Shown: positions 17,037 through 27,742, counted from the stretch's first letter. The stretch is 64,000 nucleotides of DNA from Haloferax gibbonsii ATCC 33959 (GCF_000336775.1 NZ_AOLJ01000011.1:222078-286077); one strand, 5' to 3'. Program-made: numbers and translations. Notes: a model not told the origin generated them from the letters alone.

Positions 17037-17345
17037 TTACGCGACGATGATGTCGTCGTCGGGGGTCTCGCCGTCGCCTTCGTCAGTCTCGTCGGTCTCG
17101 TCCGGTTTAGTCTCATCGCCGTCGGCCGGCGCCGCCTCGTCGGCCTCGGCGGGCTCCGCGGCGGACTCGGCTTCGGTCTCCCAGTCGCCGCGGCGGGTCG
17201 CGGCCCGCGAGGGGACGTCCACGTCGTTGGCGTCTTCGAGCTGGCGAAGCCGTTCTTTGGTCTCGACGAGTTCCTCGGTGAGCCCGTTCACGGCGGCCTG
17301 CAGTTCTGCGACTTTGGATTCGAGTTCCTCCACCCGGTTACTCAT
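17037..17345 (-). CDS. Small coiled-coil protein upstream of smc
   Basis: 102 aa. Residues 1-40 (MSNRVEELESKVAELQAAV onward) form a clear heptad-repeat coiled coil. The remainder is a low-complexity Asp/Glu/Ala/Pro tail ending DDIIVA. I recognise no catalytic domain. It is the first gene after a good TATA box and precedes smc by 84 bp on the same strand, so it is likely co-expressed with smc-scpA and could be a partner of the complex. ATG 17345 is chosen because it begins the coiled coil and fits the TATA distance. Confidence 0.75.
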   Translation of the reverse strand: MSNRVEELESKVAELQAAVNGLTEELVETKERLRQLEDANDVDVPSRAATRRGDWETEAESAAEPAEADEAAPADGDETKPDETDETDEGDGETPDDDIIVA

Positions 17346-17368
17346 GGGTAACATAGCCCCTCGCGTGA

Positions 17369-17379
17369 GACATAAATGT
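17369..17379 (-). promoter_or_regulatory. TATA box of the smc operon
   Basis: Read on the minus strand, ACATTTATGTC is centred about 29 bp before ATG 17345, the expected position for a leaderless transcript of the coiled-coil gene, smc and scpA. Confidence 0.55.
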
Positions 17380-17450
17380 GCGTCAGACAATCACCGAAAA
17401 TGTGATACGTGTGCGGGCGACCCCGCCTTCGCACGCTCGCCGCCGCCGCC

Positions 17451-18773
17451 TCAGTCCCGGTACGACTCGGTCGTCGTCTGCCGGAGCGAGCGGACCGCCT
17501 CGAGGTACGCTTCCCGACTGCGCTTTTCTGCTTTCGCCGCGCGGACCTCGGCCATCGCCTCGGGGCTCGTGAGCAGGTCGACCAGCGTGCAGGCGGTGAG
17601 TTTCGCCGGGATGACGTACGCCATCTCCTCGTCGACGACCCGGAAGTCCCGGGCGTGAATCGCGCCCTCGAAGCCGCCGGTCCACGGGTGGATTCCGGGG
17701 ACGAGTTGCGTGATGTCGCCCATGTCCGTCGAGCCCGAGAGGTGGGCGTGGCCCTCGTCGACGGCGTCGGGGCCGACGACGTCGCGGGCGTTCTCGTCGT
17801 AGAACGCGACCATCGTCTCGTCGGTCCGAAGCGGCATGTAACCGGGGTAGTCCTCGATTTCCACGTCGCCGCCGACGCCCATCGCGCCGGAGGCGAGCGC
17901 CCGGTTGACCGACTCGTTCGCCTCGGAGACGGCCTCGACGGAGGCCGCGCGGACGTACGACTCCATCGTCACCTCTGCGGGGACGACGTTGACGCCGTCG
18001 CCGCCGCGGGTGATGATGGGGTGGACGCGGACGTGGTCCTCGTCGCGGAAGCGCTCGCGCTGGGCGTGGACCGCGTTCATCCCGAGCATCGCGGCGTTGA
18101 GCGCGTTGACGCCCTCTTCGGGGGCCGCGCCGGCGTGCGCCTCGGCCCCGCGGTAGGTGACGAACTTGCCGACGAACCCGTTCGTCGAGAAGTCGCTCGT
18201 AATCGTCCGCTCGGGCGTGTCGCTGCCGGCGTGCATCATCGCGGCGGCGTCCCAGTCGTCGACGTAGCCGCGGCGGATGAGCTCCTGTTTGCCGCCGAAG
18301 AACTCGATGTCGCCCGCTTCGAGCAGGTCGCGGCGGTAGTCGAGGTCGAGATACTCCTCGGCCGGGACGGCGACGAACTCGACCGCACCGTCGAGGTCGT
18401 CGACGACGCCGCTTTCGACGAGGCCGAAGGCGGTCCCGACGAGGTGCGCGAGCTGGGCGTTGTGGCCGCAGGCGTGGACCGCGCCGGTCTCGGGGTCCGC
18501 CATCGGGTGGTCCGGGTTGACGAGCGCGTCGAGTTCACCGAGGACGGCCGCGACGAAGTCGCCCTCGCCGGCTCTGGCGCGCGCGCCGGTAATCGCCAGT
18601 TCCGTCTCCACGTCGAGGTCGAGGTCCTCGAAGAGAGAGACGACCTTCTCGGTCGTCTTGACTTCCTTGTAGCCGAGTTCCGGTTCGGCTTGCACGTCCT
18701 TCGCGAAGGCGATGATTTCGTCGGCGCGGTCGTCGATAGCGTCGCAGACGCGGGTTTTGAGGTCTGCAGTCAT
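17451..18773 (-). CDS. M20 family amidohydrolase/peptidase
   Basis: 440 aa. The metal-binding motif AVHACGHNAQLAHLVG is at about residue 97. The PAEEYLDLDYRRDL segment near 140 replaces the usual catalytic Glu region, and AEAHAGAAPEEGVNALNA is the dimerisation (lid) domain. The family includes aminoacylases, hippurate hydrolases and IAA-amino-acid hydrolases, so the substrate is probably an N-acylated amino acid or amide. It is divergent from gatB with 108 bp between starts. The specificity is uncertain. Confidence 0.87.
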   Translation of the reverse strand: MTADLKTRVCDAIDDRADEIIAFAKDVQAEPELGYKEVKTTEKVVSLFEDLDLDVETELAITGARARAGEGDFVAAVLGELDALVNPDHPMADPETGAVHACGHNAQLAHLVGTAFGLVESGVVDDLDGAVEFVAVPAEEYLDLDYRRDLLEAGDIEFFGGKQELIRRGYVDDWDAAAMMHAGSDTPERTITSDFSTNGFVGKFVTYRGAEAHAGAAPEEGVNALNAAMLGMNAVHAQRERFRDEDHVRVHPIITRGGDGVNVVPAEVTMESYVRAASVEAVSEANESVNRALASGAMGVGGDVEIEDYPGYMPLRTDETMVAFYDENARDVVGPDAVDEGHAHLSGSTDMGDITQLVPGIHPWTGGFEGAIHARDFRVVDEEMAYVIPAKLTACTLVDLLTSPEAMAEVRAAKAEKRSREAYLEAVRSLRQTTTESYRD

Positions 18774-18848
18774 CTGAGTCGCGTGTCGAGACGGGGCGGG
18801 AGGTGATAAGTGACGCCGCCAAGGGGCGTAGCCGCGGCCGGTCCCGTT

Positions 18849-18857
18849 AGTCTTTAG
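18849..18857 (+). promoter_or_regulatory. TATA box of gatB
   Basis: GTCTTTAGC lies about 26-33 bp upstream of ATG 18882, consistent with a leaderless gatB mRNA. Confidence 0.5.
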
Positions 18858-18881
18858 CCCACCGCCGTCGAAGCGCGCCCA

Positions 18882-20372
18882 ATGACTGCGCAAGCGCTCG
18901 AACAGCGCGAACTCGCGGTCGTCATCGGGTTGGAGGTCCACGTTCAACTCGAGACGGCCACGAAGATTTTCTGTAGCTGTTCGACCGAGCCTGCCGAGGA
19001 CGAGGAGCCGAACACCCGCGTGTGCCCCGTCTGTCTCGGGCTGCCGGGCGCGCTCCCGGTGCTCAACGAGGCGGCGGTGGAGTCGGCGGTCAAAATCGGC
19101 AAGGCGCTGAACGCCGATATCGCCGAGGACACCCGCTTCCACCGGAAGAACTACTACTACCCCGACCTGCCCAAGAACTTCCAAATTACCCAGTACGACG
19201 CGCCCATCTGCGCCGACGGGACGCTGGAGGTGTCCGTCGAGGGCACCCGCCGGGACATCGGCATCACGCGCGCCCACCTCGAAGAGGACCCCGGCAGCCT
19301 CCAGCACAAAGGCGGCAGCATCGACACGGCGGACTACACGCTCGTCAACTACAACCGCGCCGGCACGCCGCTGGTCGAAATCGTCACCGAGCCCGACTTC
19401 CGGAGCCCCCAGGAGACCCGCGCGTTCCTCGCGAAGCTCGAAGAGGTGCTCGAATACCTCGGCGTGTTCGACGCCACCCGCGACGGCTCGCTCCGCATCG
19501 ACGCCAACATCTCGCTCGTCCCCGCCGACGAGGTCGACGACGACGGCTCGATTTCCGACGAGGCGCTCGAAGCGGCCAACCGAACCGAGGTCAAGAACAT
19601 CTCCAGCCACAAGGGCGCAGAGAAGGCGCTGGCCTACGAGGTCACCCGTCAGAAGAACGCCATCAAGCGCGGCCGCGCCGTCGAACAGGAGACGCGCCAC
19701 TGGGACGAGTCCCGCGGCATCACCGTCTCGATGCGCTCGAAGGAAGAAGAAAAGGACTACCGCTACTTCCGCGAGGCCGACCTCCCGCCGCTGCAGGTCG
19801 CCCACTGGAAGGAGGAGATTCCGATTCCGGAACTCCCCGACGCCCGCCGCGAGCGCTTCCACACCGAGTACGGCATCGACGAGGAGTCCGCCTCGAAGCT
19901 CACCTCGACCAAGGAGGTCGCCGACTTCTTCGAGGACGTGGCCGCCGAGTTCGACGCCGACCTCGCCGCGACGTGGGTCGCCGACAACCTGCTCGGCGAA
20001 CTCAACTACCGCGACATGCACATCACGGACGTGTCGGACCGCCTCGACGAGTTCACGCGGCTGGTCGAACTCGTCGACGCCGACGAGGTGACGACGAAGA
20101 ACGCCGAGGAAATCGTCCTCCGCGAGATGCTCGACGAGGGCAAGGACCCCGACACCATCGTCGACGAAGAAGGGCTCGGCAAGGCCGACGACGACGAAAT
20201 CGGCGGCTTCGTGCAGGAAGCCATCGACGAGAACCCCGACGCCGTCGAGGACTACCACGACGGCGAGGGCGGCGCGCTGAACTTCCTCGTCGGGCAGGTC
20301 ATGCAGAAGTCCAAGGGGAGCGCCGACCCCGGCACGGTGAACCAGTTGCTCCGCGAGCGACTGGACGAATAA
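18882..20372 (+). CDS. gatB: Asp-tRNA(Asn)/Glu-tRNA(Gln) amidotransferase subunit B
   Basis: 496 aa. The GatB cradle domain begins VVIGLEVHVQLETATKIFC. The zinc-binding Cys set CSCS and CPVCLGLPGALPVLN follows near residues 31-62, then RKNYYYPDLPKNFQITQYD. The C-terminal ~130 residues form the helical Yqey-like tRNA-binding domain. With GatA and GatC, not in this window, it amidates mischarged tRNA; in archaea GatCAB mainly makes Asn-tRNA, with GatDE making Gln-tRNA. It is monocistronic here. Confidence 0.96.
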   Translation: MTAQALEQRELAVVIGLEVHVQLETATKIFCSCSTEPAEDEEPNTRVCPVCLGLPGALPVLNEAAVESAVKIGKALNADIAEDTRFHRKNYYYPDLPKNFQITQYDAPICADGTLEVSVEGTRRDIGITRAHLEEDPGSLQHKGGSIDTADYTLVNYNRAGTPLVEIVTEPDFRSPQETRAFLAKLEEVLEYLGVFDATRDGSLRIDANISLVPADEVDDDGSISDEALEAANRTEVKNISSHKGAEKALAYEVTRQKNAIKRGRAVEQETRHWDESRGITVSMRSKEEEKDYRYFREADLPPLQVAHWKEEIPIPELPDARRERFHTEYGIDEESASKLTSTKEVADFFEDVAAEFDADLAATWVADNLLGELNYRDMHITDVSDRLDEFTRLVELVDADEVTTKNAEEIVLREMLDEGKDPDTIVDEEGLGKADDDEIGGFVQEAIDENPDAVEDYHDGEGGALNFLVGQVMQKSKGSADPGTVNQLLRERLDE

Positions 20373-20438
20373 CCGACCGTCTTCGGTTTCTCTTCTCCGC
20401 GACGAGCGGCCGTTTCCTGTCAGGCCCGGCGAGCGTGA

Positions 20439-21131
20439 CTACGACCAGTCGTCGTCATCGTCGCGCCCGAACAGCATCGCCGACCCGAGGACGACCGCGA
20501 ACCACGTCAGGGCCTCCTCGGCCGCCGGCGACGCCGGAAGCGGGCGGTCCACGCCGGTCCGGTAGACGAGGAAGTAGTCGCCGTCGAGTTCGAACACTCT
20601 CGCGCCCGCGTTCGCCGACCAGAGTTCGTGGTCCGCCGTCGCCGACCCGTCTTCGATAGCCGCCCACGCGGTCGGGTATCGGTCCGGGGGGCGGGCCACG
20701 TCGTCCAGCGCCGCCGCGGCCGAGACGCGCGCCGTCGAGAGGACGTACCGGCCGTCCTCCCACGTCGATTCGCGCTCGAAGACCCGGCCGTCGTAGTAGA
20801 CGAGATACAGTTCGTCGGCGTCGAGGTGCCCGGAGCCGGATTTCACGTCGGGGTGGTCCACCGCGAGCGACCCGTTCAGGGTCGCGGCCTCCAGCGCGCA
20901 GTAGCGAGTCACCGACGACCCGACCGAGCAGGCGAAGCCGTCGATGCCGTGCCACAGGTCGGAGCGCGCATCACGGTCGGGCACGACGAGTCGGTCGTCC
21001 TCGACCCCGATTTCGGCTGACTCGTAGGTGTACGTCGGTCCGGTGAGCCCGAGCGTCGGGCCCCAAAGCGGCGTGAGAATCAGGAGGACCGCGAGGCCGA
21101 GACGGAGGTGTTCGGTGGAGGGCTGTCGCAT
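20439..21131 (-). CDS. Uncharacterised membrane-anchored protein
   Basis: 230 aa. There is an N-terminal hydrophobic segment (10-30), an extracytoplasmic-looking region of about 160 residues with two Cys (FACSVGSSVTRYCAL), and a C-terminal helix (about 203-222) followed by an acidic DDDDDW tail. It looks like a bitopic or double-anchored haloarchaeal surface protein. I do not recognise the family. It converges with gatB. Confidence 0.68.
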   Translation of the reverse strand: MRQPSTEHLRLGLAVLLILTPLWGPTLGLTGPTYTYESAEIGVEDDRLVVPDRDARSDLWHGIDGFACSVGSSVTRYCALEAATLNGSLAVDHPDVKSGSGHLDADELYLVYYDGRVFERESTWEDGRYVLSTARVSAAAALDDVARPPDRYPTAWAAIEDGSATADHELWSANAGARVFELDGDYFLVYRTGVDRPLPASPAAEEALTWFAVVLGSAMLFGRDDDDDWS

Positions 21132-21206
21132 GGCGCTCCCTTCCGACCCGTCGAGGAAAGTCGTTCTGCTGTCAGGTCAGCCGGTGGAGGGCGATGGTGG
21201 CCGAGA

Positions 21207-22634
21207 CTAGTCGTCACCCGCCGCCGGCGTCGCCCCGCGGTCGAGGACGCCCTCGCGCCACGTGCCGAGCCGGAACCACGCGACGGCGACGGCGAAGGAG
21301 GTGACGGCACCGACGACGTACGCCCACCAGAGGCCTTCGACGCCCCGCGCGAGCCCCGAGACGGTGCCGACGACCGGGAGGGAGACGGTCCACGTGAACG
21401 CGACCGCGAGGGCGACCGGAACGCGGAAAATCCACCGCGAGAGGAACGACAGCGCCATCGCGGCCTTGGTGACGCCCGCGCCGCGGAACGCTCCCTGAAT
21501 CACCATCACGCCGCCGAAGAACGCCCACGACGGGGCGACGATGCGGAGGAACGTCACGCCCGCGTCGATGACCGGCTGTTCGTCAATAAAGAGACGCATC
21601 GCCTCGGCCGGGAAGGCCACCACGAGCCCCGCGGCGGCGAAGAGCAGCCCCATCGTCCCCGCCATCGCGGTCCACGCGACCGAGGCGGCCCGGTCGGGCG
21701 TCCGCGCGCCGAGGTTCTGGCCGACGCCTGTCGCCGTCGCCTGCCCGACCGCGCCGGAGACGGTCCACGAGACGGACATGAGGCGGACGCCGATGCCGTA
21801 GGCCGCGGTCGGCGTCGGTCCGAACCGAGCGACGAACGCCGCCATCACGACCGCGGAGAAGCTCCGCGCCCAGCCGTCGAGCGTCGCGGGATAGCCGATA
21901 TCGACCAGCTTTCTGAGGCGCTCGGGGTCGGGTCGGAGGTCGGTGGGGCGGAGTCTGACTCCCCAGTCGCCGCGCAGGAGGATGTAGACGCCGGCGGCCG
22001 TCGCGAACAGTCGGGCGACGAGCGTCGCAATCGCCGCGCCGCGGGTCCCCATCCCCGCGATTGGGCCCCAGCCGATGATGAGAATCGGGTCGAGGACGAC
22101 GTTGAGGCCGGCGGAGGCGACCATGAGCCACATCGCGGTCTTCGTGTCGCCCGCGCCCTGTAGCGCCGCCCGGAACGCGAAAAACAGGAACGTGAGCGGG
22201 AGCGAGAGGAAGATGACCTCGATGTAGGCGAGCGCCTCGGTGAAGACGGCTCCCTCCGCGCCGATGAGTTCTAAAAGCGGATGTCTGAACGCGAAGCCGG
22301 CGACGGCGAGAACGACCGACACGGCGAGGGTGAGAAGCACCGTCTGGCCGACGACGCGGTCGGCCTCGCGGTCCTCGCCCGCGCCGACGTGCTGCGAGAC
22401 GAGGGCGATGGTCGCCGCGGTGATTCCCATCGCGGTCGAGACGAACATCCAACTCGTCGGGAACATGAGCGAGACGGCGGCGACGGCGTCCGCACCGACG
22501 CGGCCGACCCAGAACACGTCCGCGAGGTTGTACAGCGTCTGGAGGAGGTTTCCCGCGACGAGCGGCCACGAGAGCGAGAGCAGTTTGGGCGCTATCGCCC
22601 CCTCGGTCATGTCGACTCGCGAGTCACCCGACAC
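21207..22634 (-). CDS. MATE family efflux transporter
   Basis: 475 aa with about twelve hydrophobic helices in two similar halves, the normal MATE size. Typical motifs are SWPLVAGNLLQTLYNLADVFWVGR at the start of half one (residues ~20-43, key part trimmed) and FLPTSWMF-like and AYGIGVRL stretches. MATE carriers export cationic drugs or metabolites with Na+ or H+. The start may be ATG 22634 or the ATG eight codons later. No linked regulator is present. Confidence 0.88.
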   Translation of the reverse strand: MSGDSRVDMTEGAIAPKLLSLSWPLVAGNLLQTLYNLADVFWVGRVGADAVAAVSLMFPTSWMFVSTAMGITAATIALVSQHVGAGEDREADRVVGQTVLLTLAVSVVLAVAGFAFRHPLLELIGAEGAVFTEALAYIEVIFLSLPLTFLFFAFRAALQGAGDTKTAMWLMVASAGLNVVLDPILIIGWGPIAGMGTRGAAIATLVARLFATAAGVYILLRGDWGVRLRPTDLRPDPERLRKLVDIGYPATLDGWARSFSAVVMAAFVARFGPTPTAAYGIGVRLMSVSWTVSGAVGQATATGVGQNLGARTPDRAASVAWTAMAGTMGLLFAAAGLVVAFPAEAMRLFIDEQPVIDAGVTFLRIVAPSWAFFGGVMVIQGAFRGAGVTKAAMALSFLSRWIFRVPVALAVAFTWTVSLPVVGTVSGLARGVEGLWWAYVVGAVTSFAVAVAWFRLGTWREGVLDRGATPAAGDD

Positions 22635-22709
22635 GGTCTCAGGTTCGGCGGGCGGAGGTTATCGCTTCTGGTGTCACGCGGCGTCGCGGCCGCATCGGCG
22701 AACACACAC

Positions 22710-22723
22710 CTTCGCGCGCGAAG
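22710..22723. repeat. 14-bp perfect palindrome upstream of topA
   Basis: CTTCGCGCGCGAAG is its own reverse complement and lies in the 187-bp divergent region between the MATE and topA genes, about 65 bp before the topA TATA element (GGTTTAGGAC, about 22788). It could be an operator. High GC makes a chance palindrome less surprising. Confidence 0.35.
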
Positions 22724-22821
22724 CGCGCTCACCCGCACGCCCGTATCCGCGCGCGTTGAGGCGTCTACACCCCGAATTCGGCACGAAAGGTTTAGGACAA
22801 CCCCCGACATATCGCCGCTCA

Positions 22822-25344
22822 ATGAGTAGGGGTCCGGAACTCATCATCACCGAGAAGGACAACGCCGCGAGGCGCATCGCCGACATCCTGAGCGGCGAGA
22901 CCGCCTCCGCGGAGCGAATGAACGGCGTGAACGTCTACAAGTGGGGCGGCAAGCGCTGCATCGGGCTGTCGGGCCACGTCGTCGGCGTGGACTTCCCGCC
23001 GGAGTACAACGATTGGCGCGACGTGGAGCCGGTCGAACTCATCGGCGCGCCCGTCGAGAAACACCCCACGCAGGAGAACATCGTCGCCGCGCTCCGCCGG
23101 CTCGCCCGCCGCGCGGGGACGGTCACCATCGCGACCGACTACGACCGCGAGGGTGAACTCATCGGGAAAGAGGCGTACGAGCTCGTCCGCGACGTGAACG
23201 AGGACGTGCCCGTCGACCGCGTGCGGTTTTCCTCCATCACGAAGCGCGAGGTGACGGAGGCGTTCGAGAACCCCGACGACCTCGACTTCAACCTCGCCGC
23301 GGCGGGCGAGGCCCGACAGATTATCGACCTCGTCTGGGGGGCCGCGCTCACGCGCTTCCTCTCGCTTTCGGCCCGCCAGCTCGGCAACGACTTCATCTCG
23401 GTCGGTCGCGTGCAGGGACCGACGCTGAAGCTCATCGTCGACCGCGAGCGCGAAATCGAGGCGTTCGACCCCGAGGACTACTGGGAGCTGTTCTCCAAGC
23501 TGACGAAGGACGCCGACGGCGACGCCGAGTCCTTCGAGGCGCAGTACTTCTACCTCGACGACGACGGCACCGAAGCCGAGCGCATCTGGGACGAGGAGTC
23601 CGCGGAGTCGGCCTACCAGACGCTTCTCGGCGTCGAGTCCGCGGAAGTCGCGTCGGTCAACCGCCGCACGCGGACCGACACGCCGCCCGCGCCGTTCAAC
23701 ACCACGCAGTTCATCCGCGCCGCCGGCTCCATCGGCTACTCCGCCCAGCGGGCGATGAGCATCGCCGAGGACCTCTACACGGCCGGTTACATCACCTACC
23801 CGCGGACCGACAACACGGTGTACCCCGACGACCTCGACCCGCGCGAACTGCTCGGCGCGTTCGAGGGCGACCGCCGGTTCAAGGAGGACGCCGAATCCCT
23901 CCTCGAACAGGAGGAAATCGAGCCCACCGAGGGCGACAACGAGACGACAGACCACCCGCCGATTCACCCGACCGGCGAACTCCCCTCGGCGTCCGACCTC
24001 ACCGAAGACGAGTGGGACGTCTACGAACTCGTCGTCCGACGCTTCTTCGCCACCGTCGCCGAGGACGCCGTCTGGGAGCACCTCCGCGTCGTCGCCGAGG
24101 TCGAGGGGCTCTCGCTGAAGGCCAACGGCAAGCGCCTGCTCGAAGCGGGCTACCACGACGTCTACCCGTACTTCAACTCTACCGAGTCGTTCGTGCCGGA
24201 CGTCGAGGAAGGCGAGTCGCTCGTGCTGTCCGACACGCACCTCGACGCCAAGCAGACCCAGCCCCCCCGGCGCTACGGCCAGTCGCGGCTCATCGAGACG
24301 ATGGAACAGATGGGCATCGGGACGAAGGCGACCCGCCACGACGTGATTCAGAAGCTCTACGACCGCGGCTACATCGAGAGCGACCCGCCGCGACCGACCC
24401 GGCTCGCGCGGGCGGTCGTGGAGGCCTCCGAGGACTTCGCGAAACTCATCGTCAGCGAGGAGATGACCTCGCAGCTCGAATCCGACATGCTGGCCATCGC
24501 CCGCGGCGAGGCCACCCTCGAAGACGTGACCGAAGAGTCCAAAGAGATGCTCCAGGACGTGTTCGAGGGGCTGATGGAGTCCCGCGAGGAGCTCGGAAAA
24601 CAGCTCCAAGACTCGCTGAAAGCCGACAAGACGGTCGGCACCTGTCCCGAGTGCGGCGGCGACCTCGTCGTCAGAAAGAGCCGCCGCGGCTCGTACTTCA
24701 TCGGCTGTGACTCCTATCCCGACTGCACCTACACGCTCCCGCTTCCCTCCACGGGCAAGCCGCTCATCATGGAGGAGTCCTGCGAGGAACACGACCTCCA
24801 CCACATCAAGATGCTCGCCGGGCGCAAGACGTTCGTCCACGGCTGCCCGCTCTGTAAGGCCGAGGAGGCCGACGAGGAAGACGACCTCGTCATCGGGACG
24901 TGTCCCGAATGTGGAGACGAACACGACGGCGACCTCGCCATCAAGCGCCTCCGGTCTGGCTCCCGGCTCGTCGGCTGTACCCGCTATCCCGACTGCGACT
25001 ACTCGCTGCCGCTGCCCCGTCGCGGCGACATCGAGGTGACGGACGAGTCCTGCGAGGAACACGACCTGCCAGAGCTCCGGATTACGTACGAAGGCGACCG
25101 CGAACCGTGGGAGCTCGGCTGTCCCATCTGCAACTACCGAGAGTATCAGGCCCAGCAGAACGGCGAGGGCGGCTCCGACCTAGAGAGCATCAGCGGTATC
25201 GGCGCGAAGACCGCCGAGAAACTGAAAGACGCCGGCATCGAGGACGTGAAGACGCTGAAGGCGTCCGAACCCGACGACATCGCGGCGAAAGTCGAGGGCG
25301 TGGGCGCGGATACGGTTCGGAAGTGGCAGACCGCGGCGGACTGA
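22822..25344 (+). CDS. topA: DNA topoisomerase I (type IA)
   Basis: 840 aa. The N-terminal Toprim domain begins [19 protein letters not shown], and its metal-binding TDYDREGE is near residue 110. The catalytic Tyr is Y326 in [10 protein letters not shown]. The C-terminus carries zinc fingers ([12 protein letters not shown]...C-x5-C; CEEHD...[21 protein letters not shown]) and a final helix-hairpin-helix domain of about 50 residues ([20 protein letters not shown]). It relaxes negative supercoils. The start is at MSRGPELI, with a TATA-like box about 30 bp before it. Confidence 0.96.
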   Translation: MSRGPELIITEKDNAARRIADILSGETASAERMNGVNVYKWGGKRCIGLSGHVVGVDFPPEYNDWRDVEPVELIGAPVEKHPTQENIVAALRRLARRAGTVTIATDYDREGELIGKEAYELVRDVNEDVPVDRVRFSSITKREVTEAFENPDDLDFNLAAAGEARQIIDLVWGAALTRFLSLSARQLGNDFISVGRVQGPTLKLIVDREREIEAFDPEDYWELFSKLTKDADGDAESFEAQYFYLDDDGTEAERIWDEESAESAYQTLLGVESAEVASVNRRTRTDTPPAPFNTTQFIRAAGSIGYSAQRAMSIAEDLYTAGYITYPRTDNTVYPDDLDPRELLGAFEGDRRFKEDAESLLEQEEIEPTEGDNETTDHPPIHPTGELPSASDLTEDEWDVYELVVRRFFATVAEDAVWEHLRVVAEVEGLSLKANGKRLLEAGYHDVYPYFNSTESFVPDVEEGESLVLSDTHLDAKQTQPPRRYGQSRLIETMEQMGIGTKATRHDVIQKLYDRGYIESDPPRPTRLARAVVEASEDFAKLIVSEEMTSQLESDMLAIARGEATLEDVTEESKEMLQDVFEGLMESREELGKQLQDSLKADKTVGTCPECGGDLVVRKSRRGSYFIGCDSYPDCTYTLPLPSTGKPLIMEESCEEHDLHHIKMLAGRKTFVHGCPLCKAEEADEEDDLVIGTCPECGDEHDGDLAIKRLRSGSRLVGCTRYPDCDYSLPLPRRGDIEVTDESCEEHDLPELRITYEGDREPWELGCPICNYREYQAQQNGEGGSDLESISGIGAKTAEKLKDAGIEDVKTLKASEPDDIAAKVEGVGADTVRKWQTAAD

Positions 25345-25411
25345 ACGACAAACCGTAACGTCACAGACACGAACCGGCCGATACCACCCGAACCCCTCAT
25401 TTCATCCGCAC

Positions 25412-25419
25412 GCTTTTTA
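25412..25419 (+). promoter_or_regulatory. TATA box of the GGGP synthase gene
   Basis: GCTTTTTAC lies about 27-33 bp before ATG 25445, in a short 100-bp spacer after topA. Confidence 0.5.
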
Positions 25420-25444
25420 CGCCCCCTCAAGCAAAGAGCGACCA

Positions 25445-26167
25445 ATGAGCTATCCGTGGGAAGACTGGGATCATATCACCAAAATCGACCCTGACAAGGA
25501 CCTCGTCGACGGCGAGACGTTCGAAGACGTGTGTGAGACGGGCACCGACGCCCTCGAAATCGGCGGCACGCTCGACATCACAGAGGAGAAGATGGAGCGC
25601 GTCATCGAGGCGACCTCGAAGTACGACGTGCCAATCTACCAGGAGCCGTCGAACCCCGGCGTCGTCATCGACGACGACGCGCTTGACGGCTACCTCATCC
25701 CGACGGTGTTCAACGCGAGCGACTCGTTTTGGATCACCGGCGCGCACAAGGAGTGGGTCCGCATCGAAGACGGCCTCGACTGGGACCGCACCCACACCGA
25801 GGCGTACATCGTGTTGAACCCCGAGTCGTCGGTCGCCGAGTACACCGACGCCGACACCGACCAGTCCGCCGAGGACGTGGCCTCCTTCGCCCGCGTCGCC
25901 GAGAAGATGTTCGGCCAGAGAATCATCTACGTCGAGTACTCCGGCACCTACGGCGACCCCGAGAAGGTCGGCGCGGCGCACGACGCGCTCGACGACGCGA
26001 CGCTGTTCTACGGCGGCGGCATCCACGACTACGACACCGCCTACGAGATGGGTCAGCACGCGGACGCGGTCGTCGTCGGCAACCTCCTGCACGACGAGGG
26101 CGTCGACGCGGTCCGCGAGACGGTCGAGGGCGCGAAGGACGCGACGGCCGAACTCGTCGCGGAGTAA
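25445..26167 (+). CDS. Geranylgeranylglyceryl phosphate synthase
   Basis: 240 aa TIM-barrel protein. The phosphate-binding end shows [30 protein letters not shown] and [12 protein letters not shown], the GGGPS/PcrB signature. It joins sn-glycerol-1-phosphate to geranylgeranyl-PP by the first ether bond of archaeal lipids, at the cytoplasmic membrane face. The size and the N-terminal [16 protein letters not shown] match the haloarchaeal branch of the family. It is monocistronic. Confidence 0.95.
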   Translation: MSYPWEDWDHITKIDPDKDLVDGETFEDVCETGTDALEIGGTLDITEEKMERVIEATSKYDVPIYQEPSNPGVVIDDDALDGYLIPTVFNASDSFWITGAHKEWVRIEDGLDWDRTHTEAYIVLNPESSVAEYTDADTDQSAEDVASFARVAEKMFGQRIIYVEYSGTYGDPEKVGAAHDALDDATLFYGGGIHDYDTAYEMGQHADAVVVGNLLHDEGVDAVRETVEGAKDATAELVAE

Positions 26168-26191
26168 TCCCCACGGGCGCGGTTTCGTCTT

Positions 26192-26950
26192 CTACGCCGA
26201 CTCCATCGACTCGGCCGACCCCGAGTTCACGCCGCCAGCGTGTGACTGCCGAGACGCATCGACGCCGAGCGCCGACGCGTTCGGCGCGCCGCGACCGAGG
26301 AGCGTCGCCGACGCGACGAGAAAGCAGAACGACGCGGTCGCGGCGAGCGCGGTGCCGACGGCCGGCACCGCGGCGCAGAGGGAGACGAGCAGGCCGGCCA
26401 CGAAGCCGACGAGCGCGACCCCAGAGGCGACGCCGATAAACGAGCGGTCGAACGCGATGTCGCGCGCGACCGGAATCGCCGCGGCGAGCGACCCCTCGCG
26501 GGCGAGGGCGACCGTGGCGGCCACCGAGAGATACGAGCCCATCAGTGCCGCGAGGCCGGCCGCGACGAGACCGACGGTTTCGAGCGCGGAGAGGCCGAGG
26601 AGCCCGAGCATCGCCGGATTGGTCGCATACGTGAGCGTCGCAAGCGAGAGTCCGGAACCCGGAAGCGCGGCGGTCGCGAGGCCGACTGCGGGGAGTTGGA
26701 GCGCGACGAGCGCGGCCGAGAGACGAGCGCCGTCGGCGACCATGTCGGTGTAGTCGTCGAACGACGGGAGCGCGGTCGCGTCGCGGTCGCCGGCGCGAAC
26801 GAGGCGGACCACGTAGCCCGCAAGGAGAACGCCCGCGAGCGGCGTGGCGAACGACGCGAGCGTCGCGAGGACGCCGACGAGCGTCGTATCGAACGAGGTG
26901 TCTTCGGCGAGCGGGAGGGCGAACGCGGCTTCGAGGTCTGAAACGTCCAT
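26192..26950 (-). CDS. DUF4013 domain membrane protein
   Basis: 252 aa with six hydrophobic segments. The N-terminal half carries the DUF4013-type pattern, with a pair of helices separated by [26 protein letters not shown] (key part: [10 protein letters not shown] near 65). The C-terminal 30 residues are polar and Ser/Asn-rich. The function is unknown and it is likely a cytoplasmic-membrane protein. It converges with the GGGP synthase gene. Confidence 0.82.
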   Translation of the reverse strand: MDVSDLEAAFALPLAEDTSFDTTLVGVLATLASFATPLAGVLLAGYVVRLVRAGDRDATALPSFDDYTDMVADGARLSAALVALQLPAVGLATAALPGSGLSLATLTYATNPAMLGLLGLSALETVGLVAAGLAALMGSYLSVAATVALAREGSLAAAIPVARDIAFDRSFIGVASGVALVGFVAGLLVSLCAAVPAVGTALAATASFCFLVASATLLGRGAPNASALGVDASRQSHAGGVNSGSAESMESA

Positions 26951-27031
26951 GTCCGAGGCGAGGTGGCCGCGGGTTCGGATATAAACCTCAGCATCGGAGC
27001 CGCCGCGGTGGAAGGGAGAAGCGATTCCGAT

Positions 27032-27616
27032 TCACTCCTCGTCGGTCGGCTCACCGTCCCAGTAGCCGACTTCGGCGTCTCGCGGGTAGTAGCCGTGGAG
27101 CGTCCGGGCGTTCTTGTCGCCGCCCGGCGGCGCGCCGCAGAACACCCCGACTTTGTCGGAGTCCGGGTAGCCCGTCACGTCGGGGTGGTTCATGGTCGAG
27201 AGCGCGAGGTACCGGAGCGGTTCGTCGCCGTCGTTCTCGATTTGTCTCGCGTAGTCGGCACCGGCGGGGAGCGCGACGTAGGTATCCGGTTCGAGGTCGA
27301 GGTCGGCCGCGCCCTCTCGTGTCCGGAGCGTGCCCGTTCCGGAGAGCACGTACAGCGCCTCTTCGTTACCTTCGTGGTAGTGGGTCGGCCACGGGCGCTT
27401 CCCCGGCGGGACCTCGTAGAGCGAGCAGCCGAGGTCGCGGCCGCCGGCGCGTTCGGCGAGTCGCTTCCGGCGGAACGCGAAGCGGTCGCCTCGCTCGCTT
27501 TCGGACCAGTCGAGGTCGGCGACGCGGGCGGCGTTGGGTGCTGGGCCGGACTCCGAGGAAGCGTCCGCGTCGGTTCGCGGTTCGTCCGCCGGCGCGTCCG
27601 GTGAGTCGGGAGCCAT
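27032..27616 (-). CDS. Cupin domain protein
   Basis: 194 aa. A cupin beta-barrel lies at residues ~75-150: cupin motif 1 is [21 protein letters not shown] (metal ligands in HYHxxxxE), and motif 2 is around [15 protein letters not shown], which lacks the usual His. There is a disordered acidic Asp/Pro N-terminus of about 45 residues. Similar proteins are sugar or small-ligand binders. ATG 27616 (MAPDSPDAP) is preferred to an upstream in-frame start in non-protein-like sequence. It is divergent from aspS. Confidence 0.85.
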   Translation of the reverse strand: MAPDSPDAPADEPRTDADASSESGPAPNAARVADLDWSESERGDRFAFRRKRLAERAGGRDLGCSLYEVPPGKRPWPTHYHEGNEEALYVLSGTGTLRTREGAADLDLEPDTYVALPAGADYARQIENDGDEPLRYLALSTMNHPDVTGYPDSDKVGVFCGAPPGGDKNARTLHGYYPRDAEVGYWDGEPTDEE

Positions 27617-27742
27617 ACCGGGAGGACACGCGCAGCGAACTAAGTACCACGGTACCACAGACCCCGTCAACGAGTACCCCACATCGTCCCGCTTCTCGGT
27701 GGATTCGACACTCGAACGCGTCCGAGCGAGGCGAAGACACGA

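Noticed and set aside
18774-20258. N-terminal extension of the M20 hydrolase frame across gatB
   Set aside because: It is antisense to gatB; the hydrolase begins at MTADLKTRV with the family N-terminus.
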